Assembly (NCBI GenBank): GCA_946807835.1
Contig: OX327700.1
Location: forward strand, 28,060,001 to 28,124,000
Direction: 5' to 3'
DNA from: Ailanthus altissimus
Taxonomy: Eukaryota > Streptophyta > Magnoliopsida > Sapindales > Simaroubaceae
Length of the DNA: 64,000 nt
Shown here piece by piece: positions 56,056-64,000 of the stretch. The notes under the pieces were generated by a model. It ran no database searches. It saw only the letters and a list, made by a program, of their open reading frames with translations, and was not told the DNA's origin. Numbering within the stretch: position 1 is the stretch's first letter; every line of letters begins with the position of its first letter. Both the position numbers and the translations under genes were made by a program.

Positions 56056-58040
56056 CATGCAGACAAATAAATGAACAAAGCGGTATGTGTTTGAGCTTGG
56101 ACTTCACCCTTTGTAGATTTTATACTGCTACAGACATAATAAATGTCTTGTTGGGTTACCCTATTATACTATTATAAATTCATTTTATTCTACTACTCTA
56201 TACTTTGACGAGATCATATTCCCTTTTTTTTTTGTTACCTTTTTAAAATTATATTACCTTGAACATGACACGAAATGTAGAAATTATTGTATAATTAAAT
56301 TTATACCTCTATTGTTGGTATGTTTGTAAAAGTTATTCTTATTTAATATAATGAGTTTGCACTTGTTTAAATAATTTAGTGGTAAAAAATTTACGGTGCA
56401 TTTTTTTATTAAAGTAAAATTTTCAAATTTGATTCCCTTAAATTAATAAAAAAAAATACATTATAAATTCTTTACCACTAGACTATTTAAGTAAGTGCGA
56501 GAGTTATTGATAATTTTGGTATATCATAAAATGTATGTATTTAATTTTTATTCTATACGCAGACTGGGGGATTGAACATTGCCCTTTGTATAAACAACTG
56601 CCAATGTGGACATAATTAAATCCAAATTTGAGAACAAGACTATACATAAAGGGCGGACTCGTGGACCGGGCTGACATAAAACCAAAACCCCTTTGAGAAC
56701 AGGCATAAAAGCAGTCACCAGTAAAGGTCACGAGTTGGATACTTGTAGTTCTACACCTTTTTGCAGTGTATGTACTTGTTTGACCGCAGACGTAGTAATT
56801 CTTGCAGTTGCTGCCGTATTAGCCACCCAAATCCAATCACTGGAATGTGGGGTCAAGGAAGTACGGGTCAGGGTTATGATCAGCCGAATCGTGAAGGGCC
56901 ATGATTAGACCTTTCAGTCACTTTAATGGGCCCGCTGGAATGCCACTTCTTACCTACATGGGCCATACTTATGATTTCACATTCCCCAAAATTACGGCCC
57001 GGCACTATTCTCTGTACTGTGGCCCCCCTAAGCAACCAAAATTATCAGGCTTTGCCAATCTTTAGCCCAAATAACACCCGTCCTTTAAATCCCTAATAAT
57101 TAATTTTTCACACAATAACCGAGGTTCAGAATAAAAATTTCCATCGGGATCAAATGAACATAGACATAATATATTAGGCGATTTTATATTTAATAATTTA
57201 AAAGTTTCTACACATATGAAAAGTAAGTTTACATGAGTGTCATGTTCCTTTCAGAAACAAAGAGCCAATGTTCTTACAAATCAAACTTTATTCTCATAAA
57301 AAGAAAAAAAAAAAAAAAAGCAGAAGCACTAGGTTATTAAAAAGAAATATGAAAAGGGGGAAAAAAGCATTTAAGGGACCTCACCTCAGCAAATGTTTGT
57401 CACACCGCCATTCTTGGACCGTGGCACACATGCGCTTGAGGATATGATCGGCGGCATAACACACAGATGTCAATGGGGTAGCATATTTGTGTTGTATAAA
57501 TTGGCAGAGTTTGACTGTGATTTTAGTATTATGAGAAAGTGCTTTCCGATAAATATTTATAGTATTCTGAGTAAGTGCTTGCTGAGAAACATAATACAAA
57601 TTTAACAACATACTTTCTTATATGAAATCAATTTTCAGAGAAACGTCTTCAAAAAGCACTCGTATAAAGCTCTTACAGAAAATAAAGACTCTTTAAAAGT
57701 CGTATTCCATCGAGCGAAAGCCCAGCTAGATCTTCATGGGTGACGGGTGTACTGTTTTGGATGTGTTCTCTAAACCTATCATATTACGTGGAAGCACCGC
57801 GTGGGTGATGCAATCACTGCCCATTATTTTATGATTGTGAATTTTTTTATTTTTCATTTTTTTTTAACCTTTCATTTTCCGGATTTTCAATCTTTTGTAT
57901 TTGGTACTGTGGCAAATTAATATATTTATATCGTAAGTTAGGATTTAATGAGACACACGGTTTGGCAAGCCCATGTGAGCTGCTCTCCAACCATAACACA
58001 CACGTCACTACATTTTGTACAAGATTTGCCCATAAACCAA
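56056..58040. other. Spacer between transporter relic and membrane-protein gene
   Basis: Less A/T-rich near 56640-57080 (with CCCGGCACTATTC-like sequence) but without a gene I can name. A poly-A run is at about 57300-57320. The minus-strand frame ending RMCATVQEWRCDKHLLR (57381-57611) has no family I recognise. The right end is promoter sequence of the next gene. Confidence 0.45.
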
Positions 58041-58050
58041 TCATATAAGA
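58036..58050 (+). promoter_or_regulatory. CCAAT and TATA elements before the membrane-protein gene
   Basis: ACCAATCATATAAGAG: a CCAAT-like motif directly followed by CATATAAG. Transcription would begin near 58075, giving a leader of about 400 bases. The spacing of CCAAT to TATA is unusually close, so only the TATA part is proposed with any weight. Confidence 0.4.
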
Positions 58051-58482
58051 GTCCCCCTTTCTCCACGAGCGCTTGATTCCTTAATCCTTATAGCGTGTCT
58101 TTTCGTTTAGGCAATACAATATTTATGGTCGTTTTGCGTTACCACTAGGAATCTTTGGCTTGTCATTTGAGAATGTGAATTGCTGTAAAAAAGAGGGTCA
58201 TCTGCTGTAAAAGTCCCATCTGGGTTCTTTGTTTTCTCTGGCAAAGTTAGTGGTATATGACAGTTTTGTTTTGTTTCACTTGAAGACTGATGGTTACTTA
58301 CGGTTTTGTGCGAATTCCCTTTTTGATTCAAGACTTTTGAGGTTTGGGTTTCTAAGTTGAGCGTTTTATTTTTCAATTTTTTTTATAGTTAACAGTAGTA
58401 CAAATCTGAGAGAAGAATCTTGAGCAATTTTCAACAACCCGAAGAGTATTTTGTTATTGGGATGTGAATTTCAAGGCAAAAG

Positions 58483-59409
58483 ATGACGTCTTTCAGTGGA
58501 TTGGGTATTGGTTTGAGTCTAGTCTTTGGTTGCCTTCTCTTAGCACTTTTTGCAGAGTTATACTATGTGTTATGGTGGAAAAAGAGAATCATCCACAGAC
58601 AAGAAATTGAAGATGAGTACAGCAACTATGCAAAGGAGTACTTAATTCAACTCTTCTGCTGGAAAAAGCCCTCATCTTTGCATAATAACAACACTCAAGA
58701 TAGTGAAAGAGACCCAGTTGCCAATGGCCATGAGCCAGACCCAGACCCAGAGTTAGGCGCAAGCAAAGATTTGCTGCTGAAAGCTTTCGGAGACGAAAGT
58801 GAAGTATCGGAGCTGATGAGACTGCACAATCTAGCTGGCCCACCGAGATTTCTCTTCACAATAAACGAGGAAACAAAGGAGGATTTGGAGTCTGATGATG
58901 GGAAATCTAGAGGTGATAGAAGCAGAAAAGGGTCAAGAACTAGAAGCTTGAGTGACCTTATGGTGACTATTGACTCTCCATTTTTAACCCCTTTGGCTTC
59001 TCCAACCATAAAGTCTGCTGTTTTTAATGGTTTTGATTCTTATCACCACCATGGATTCAACCCCCTCTTTGAATCATCATCAGAAGCCGAGTTGAATAGG
59101 TTGAGATCTTCCCCTCCTCCAAAATTCAAGTTCTTGAAAGATGCTGAGGAGAAATTGTTGAAAAGATTAATGATGAAAGAAGCCGAGGAAAGGGTTCCTA
59201 TGCAAGACGGTTCAGTTCAAGATTCTGGTGTTAAAACTCTTAACACTTCAAATTTGGCCACTGAAGTTAGAGAAGGTTCTTTCCTCAAATTCATCGTTGG
59301 CCACCATTTACAACAGTACCCCTCGAGCACTTCTCAGGTACTCCCACTGGCTTCTTCCCCTACAACATTCAGACGACTAGATCAGAATCAGAAGCCCACA
59401 GTTCATTAG
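58483..59409 (+). CDS. Plant-specific single-pass membrane protein of unknown function (308 aa)
   Basis: Complete single-exon frame. Residues about 8-31 (LGIGLSLVFGCLLLALFAEL) form one hydrophobic helix, directly followed by YYVLWWKKR, so the protein is probably anchored with the bulk in the cytosol. After that come a Pro/Asp-rich low-complexity part (PDPDPELG), the block RFLFTINEETKEDL, a Ser/Arg phosphosite-like stretch (SRTRSLSDLMVTIDSPFLTP, LASP), and NPLFESSSEAELNRLRSSPP with PKFKFLKDAEEKLLKRL. I recognise these blocks from uncharacterised plant proteins but know no tested function. The ATG has A at -3 and is the first in the long frame. No break in the frame; codon use is host-like. A TATA box lies about 430 bases upstream. 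Confidence 0.88.
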   Translation: MTSFSGLGIGLSLVFGCLLLALFAELYYVLWWKKRIIHRQEIEDEYSNYAKEYLIQLFCWKKPSSLHNNNTQDSERDPVANGHEPDPDPELGASKDLLLKAFGDESEVSELMRLHNLAGPPRFLFTINEETKEDLESDDGKSRGDRSRKGSRTRSLSDLMVTIDSPFLTPLASPTIKSAVFNGFDSYHHHGFNPLFESSSEAELNRLRSSPPPKFKFLKDAEEKLLKRLMMKEAEERVPMQDGSVQDSGVKTLNTSNLATEVREGSFLKFIVGHHLQQYPSSTSQVLPLASSPTTFRRLDQNQKPTVH

Positions 59410-62400
59410 GTTAATTTCCTTAGATTAACTTGAGATGGGTTTTGTTTATTCTTTATTGTCCATTAATTATCAAGATCACTACTTGTGTATTAATGTAAAA
59501 TACTTTCTAAATTCTGCAGCATTTTTCTCCTTCTATTTTTTTTTTCCTTAAAACTCGGTTAAGATAGCTGTGACTATTGGCTGACAACACTGTTTGTCAA
59601 GGTAGGTGCCTTGAGAAATCAGGGGCAAAGTGACAATTCTGCAAAATGACGTTATGATGTCATCTTCGTTGGTTCTAAGTGGGGACTGGGGAGCTTGTGG
59701 GGGCAATCTGTTTTGGTCCCTTCTGAGTTCTCTCATTGTCTCCCGAGCAAGCTTAACAAGTAATCATTCATCATGTGCTTGGTGCTGCCATTAATTTCCA
59801 TCCCGAAAGGGTATTTGTAATTATCATTTCTTTAAGATGGTGGTTTAATCAATTTCCCTGTCTTCTTATTTCTCTAATTATCTGTTCAGAGACTTCAGTT
59901 TGCCGTAGAACACGGGTCATTGACATAGATAATGCTAAGGTTATAAAATCTTTAAGCAAATCAATAGAATGTGAATGCGTGGGCTTACGCGCTCAAAGTT
60001 TCATCAAAAATGGATTACAGCTAATGCTATATGTAATCCGGCTGGTATAAAGCAAAGCGTAACATGGGCAACAAATTTGGGCTGAAAGGCGAAAGCTTAT
60101 GCAGTTGAAAACTCCAGCAGAAACATTTGAAAGCCCTTCACTCTATTTTTCGTTCGGCTGATTAAAGTTGTTGGAAAATTTGATCCTTTCATCCACTCTT
60201 TTCTTTTGTCAACGCACGCGAATCGAAAGAGTCCTCATTGCCAACCAAAACACAAATGGCAACCAAATGAACAATGATAAAACGGTTAAAATTTCAGCCA
60301 TTTGAAATGTTTGGGACACCATTTCTACAAGGTATCAAAACAGAACTTTAATTCATATGTGATATGTGTGACTGAGATTTAGATAGCGACAAAAAGTTCA
60401 AGATTTATCTGGATACTGCTGAATATGAAATCGAGTTACTGTTTCGAGTGAGATAATCTTTTTTAAAGTAACATGTCTTGAAGGCCAAATTAGAAAAAGA
60501 AGAGCCAATACCTTAAAATCCTTTGAAAGGAAGCATTAAAATATATTGGCCTTATCAGAAAGTGATACCAACAAAAGGTGACAAAGATAAGAGCAGTGAG
60601 AGTTGTGAAGAGTCTAGGGGCTCTTACCTAAAAAACAAGAAACTGACGTTGTTATCACGCGATTTCCCCCAAAAGCTTTGCCCCCACTTTCTTTCCTTTT
60701 TACACTCAAAATAAAGAGTTTTTCAAATTTGAATCAACTTAACTTAAAAGAATAAAGAGAACGCAATGCTTTGGATTTTACGAAGCGCTTTTCTAACGGA
60801 TAGAATTTTGAGAGCCGAAACATTAGCCTGAGTCTGAGATGGACATATATGGCTGATGGCCCCCATGTGAGACCAAACCCAGAAGAAGTGGTCCGCTATG
60901 TAGCTAATTTATTGGTCCCATATCATTGAAACATGGAAATGACTTGTGTGTTGCTGCCATTTTTCTGCTCTTAATGATTTTTGTTCTTTTGTTTTGGTTC
61001 TTCGCAACTCAACAGTTTCAAATTGCAGTGTTGCGATTCTGGATTTGAAATTTATGATGAGGATAGGCCGTTTGAATAAACATCTTTTGGGCTCATCACA
61101 AACTCTTTGAAATGGCTGCTTCAGAAATGAAAAGCTGAATCATGGGACAGTTCTGTGGATATAGTTGTTAAACATAGTACTATTTGAGTTTTTTTTTTTT
61201 TTTTCTAGTTATAGTGTAATTTTATGTATTATTATATTTTTAAGTAGTATTATGTAATTATTAGGAAAAATGATATTTATACCAAGGAAGGAGACATGCG
61301 GACTCTAAATTTTTAAAAATATCATTTATACTTCTATTAAATAATAGAATTTATTAACTTTAATTAAATGTTAAAATTAGTAGAATTACTATTATACTTA
61401 AAAAATAATTGATTGGCGTTGATAAGTTTTGATTGACCACCAATTAATGTTGATTGATTGTTGAGTAGCGTTGATCAATCGTTGACCCTTGTTAACAAAT
61501 CGTTAATTGATATTGATTGATAGTTGACATAAATTTTTATTTTTCAATTAAAATAAGTAATTTTTTTTTTTTTTTTTATCGTTAACTTTAACCAATTCCA
61601 ATATCAACATACAATGTAAATAAATTTTTAAAAAATTTAGAGATTTATATATCATTTTCTTTAAATATTAGGAGTTCAAACATTTTTTTCCCTAGTTATT
61701 ATTCAAAGTAAAAAATTATAAATAGAAAACTATAATTTTACTAACAATAGTTCAAACTTAAAAATCCAAGTCAAACCCTAAAATTTATTTTTTTGTCTCC
61801 TACTTCTAGACGCCAATATTTAAAATTGAAGACTTTCTCTGAATTTACTATGTGCGACTTAACTATCTAAACATAAAGAGGGTTCGGTCTATTTTCAACA
61901 ATTAAGAGAAAAATCTATTTTTACTATGCATAAGGAAATCGAACTTCCCATTAAACGCTAATGATTAAAGCAAACAATCGAGGCTAATGCAATTTTATAG
62001 ACAAATTAAATGAAGAAAAAAAAAATATGAAGAAATAAAAGTAGGTGACTTTTAGAAGTAGCCTGCTTCAGCTTGTTGAGTAAAATACGTTGGAATAGTT
62101 GTTGAAATTAACACTCTTGTTTGAGAATGTTGTCTCTGCTAATTGAATTGATTGCTTGTGCTTTCTTTTCGAGGGAACAAGATTGGCTGTTGATTAAAGG
62201 AAAAGTGATAACATTTGAAGTGTGCAAGAAATCCACTTAGAAAAAAATATTGACGAAAAACAAAGTCCCATGAACTACTTGTAAAGTGGATTCTTCAAGA
62301 TTGTTACATTATCGAGTCTTCTTCTTCAATTTGTATGATTATGTGGTGATTGAATAAATCTCAACCAAAAGTATTTTGAAAAAATAAATAAAAGTTACGA

Positions 62401-63180
62401 GGGTGAGATTTTTATCTCAAGATTATACTCTAGTGGACGGAATCATGAACAATGTTAATATTTGACTGCATATTCCTTGTTTTTTTAAAAAAAAAATTAA
62501 TGCTTACATACTCAATAAAATCTTACAATAAAAAATTTATATATACAAATTTTTTAAAATTATTATCTGAAGTTGTCAAATTTGATCTTTCATACGAGTA
62601 AAACACATAATAATTTAAGTATTTATGTTAACAACTTAATGATAAAATTTAAGTATTTATGCTAACAACTTAATGATAAAAGATCGATAATATGTCTATT
62701 TTTATTTTAATAGAGGTTTTAAATTTAAATTTTATTTTCTTATATTAAAAGAAATTAATTTAACAACGAAAAATGCACTTAATTGATCAAGATATTTTTA
62801 ACGTTTGAATTTAGTGATAGAAATGAGAAAAAAAATTGTTGTTTATGAATGAGTGATGATATATAAACTGCCCTTTTCAAGTTATAGCCCCCATTTTGAT
62901 GTGATTAAAATTTTTATTTTTATGAAAGCGGGAACAATTAGACGAGAAGCCGGGTGGATTTAAAATTTTTTATCGCCAACTTCTTGAAAATTGTAATATT
63001 GTTCGTTGTCATGGAGGGAAGGTAGTCTAAATTGTTTTTGGGCCAATGAGGCCCATGAAGCTTGAAAGATCTCTAAGACTTTTGTTATATAATCCAAGCC
63101 CAACTGTGCCTGGACCCGCATCCAAATTTGTGGAAGAATCAGGATCAGAATTTCCATTGAAGAAACTCAGCAACCAAAGG
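59410..63180. other. Intergenic spacer
   Basis: 3' UTR of the membrane-protein gene at the left, then A/T-rich sequence. Small repeats: about 61408-61530 has six to seven loose copies of GTTGATTGAT/GTTGAC, and 62613-62680 has two 34-base units (ATTTAAGTATTTATG.TAACA...). No coding region or RNA recognised on either strand. Confidence 0.5.
62613..62680. repeat. 34-bp tandem duplication
   Basis: Units starting at 62613 and 62647 (ATTTAAGTATTTATG.TAAC...) differ at one base over most of their length. Non-coding. Confidence 0.85.
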
Positions 63181-64000
63181 AAAAAGAAAAAAACCTAAAA
63201 CCTGATTCAATTGTGAAACCACGACGGCACTGAAGCTGCTCTGACGTCGCCATCTCTCTGCAGTGGAAGTCACCGATCCGGTAACTTCTCCGCCCTGGAA
63301 TCTATTTTAATGTTTGTAAGAATCTTTTTTTCTTTTCTCTTTTCGTTTTCGGATACAGTTGAAGTTCAAAAAACTTAATTTTGGCCGAATATATTAGTTT
63401 GGTGATTCGTTCAATAAGCCTTGCGTACATTGAAGCTGTTCCAAATCCAAATAATTGCAATAGTTTATGCGAAGCGAATTTATTTATTTTTTAAAAATTT
63501 ATTTACTTTTTATTTGTTGAGATTTTCTTGGTGTTATATAATGGTTTGGTGGACGGATTACATTTTTTCCGGATTAGAAATTCAGTATATCTCATTTGCA
63601 GCTGTAGCGATATAAGAAGTTATAAATTTGGTGAAGTATTTGAACTTTTTTTTTTGGGTGTATTGAGTTTCTTGTTGTGAGTCAAAGTATGAGAGAGCAA
63701 GGGCTAGCATAAATTTCATGTGGTATAACTTTTGAATCTTCTTTGTGTTAGGATCTTCGGTTGATTAACTATTGGAAGTCCAACAGTGGGAAGATGAAAA
63801 AATAAAAATCTGGGGTGATTTGTGGTGTAGTGGATTGTAGCTGGTGTTGATTTTCACTTGCCAAGTTGATTCTATAGTGTCTCTTGCCCTTGATTGTTTT
63901 CATTTACAAATAGATTTTAGTAATAGGAATGTGAACTGCATTGGGGAGTTAACAAGGTTACATTTTGGTCCGAAATGTAGTCTTGCTGTATTCAAGTAAC
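63181..64000 (+). other. Probable 5'-UTR exon and first intron of a gene extending past the right edge
   Basis: A GC-richer stretch with AAACCTAAAACC (telo-box-like) near 63193 is followed by CTCTGACGTCGCCATCTCTC and a strong donor CCGATCCG|GTAACTTC at 63280/63281. A matching acceptor TTTGTGTTAG| ends at 63751. The intron would be T-rich and 471 bases long. No convincing start codon is seen before 64000; the ATG near 63794 is followed within three codons by TAA. The coding part is presumably outside the window. Confidence 0.4.

Noticed and set aside
57381..57611. Minus-strand frame ending RMCATVQEWRCDKHLLR as a small gene
   Set aside because: No recognised family, no promoter and no splice context that I can support; overlapping plus-strand frame is equally open.
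58589..59009. Minus-strand frames within the membrane-protein gene
   Set aside because: Antisense shadows of the 308-codon frame.

Overview
This is a window of plant nuclear genome, most likely from a eudicot. It is AT-rich, with large non-coding spacers, genes with introns, nuclear-type Ty1/copia and Ty3/gypsy LTR elements, a hAT-type DNA element, and host genes with clear plant relatives (cytosolic HSP70, a WUSCHEL-related homeobox gene, an alpha-crystallin-domain protein, a plant-only membrane protein). I cannot fix the species from sequence alone.

Layout. 0-14.9 kb is a gene-bearing arm: the 3' part of a cytosolic HSP70 gene (+), a tRNA-Leu(AAG) gene (-), a coding-looking orphan exon (+), an HSP20-like gene (-) with a probable 5'-UTR intron, about 5.6 kb of AT-rich spacer, and a two-exon WOX2-type homeobox gene (-) with a TATA box and a (GA)n tract upstream. 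14.9-55.7 kb is a block of LTR retrotransposons. In order it holds copia-1 (14.9-20.4 kb, with LTRs, primer site, polypurine tract and a perfect AGGTT target duplication), copia-2 (21.8-27.0 kb), the internally deleted copia-3 (27.5-32.3 kb) whose right LTR is split by a hAT-like element carrying a 1.2-kb AT-rich array, and copia-4 (32.6-55.7 kb), an outer element of about 23 kb whose left LTR and pol gene are split by several nested insertions. 55.7-64 kb returns to host sequence: a hexose-transporter gene relic (-), a single-exon gene for a plant-specific membrane-anchored protein (+), spacer, and a probable 5'-UTR exon and intron of a gene that continues past the right edge.

How it fits together. 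The host genes are unrelated in function and do not form a pathway. The retroelement coding regions are all broken by stops, frameshifts or deletions, so none looks able to move on its own. Removing the nested insertions from the left LTR of copia-4 restores a length (about 692 bp) close to its partner (657 bp), which supports the nesting model.

Most worth a second look: a double stem-loop kept in three long copia LTRs with compensatory base changes; a 13-unit array of AACGC-N4-GCGTT mini-palindromes next to the primer site of the nested copia element; a motif repeated four times in the same leader and again in a second leader copy; and GC-rich or CTGTAG-type palindromes in leaders and LTRs of elements that are otherwise unrelated.
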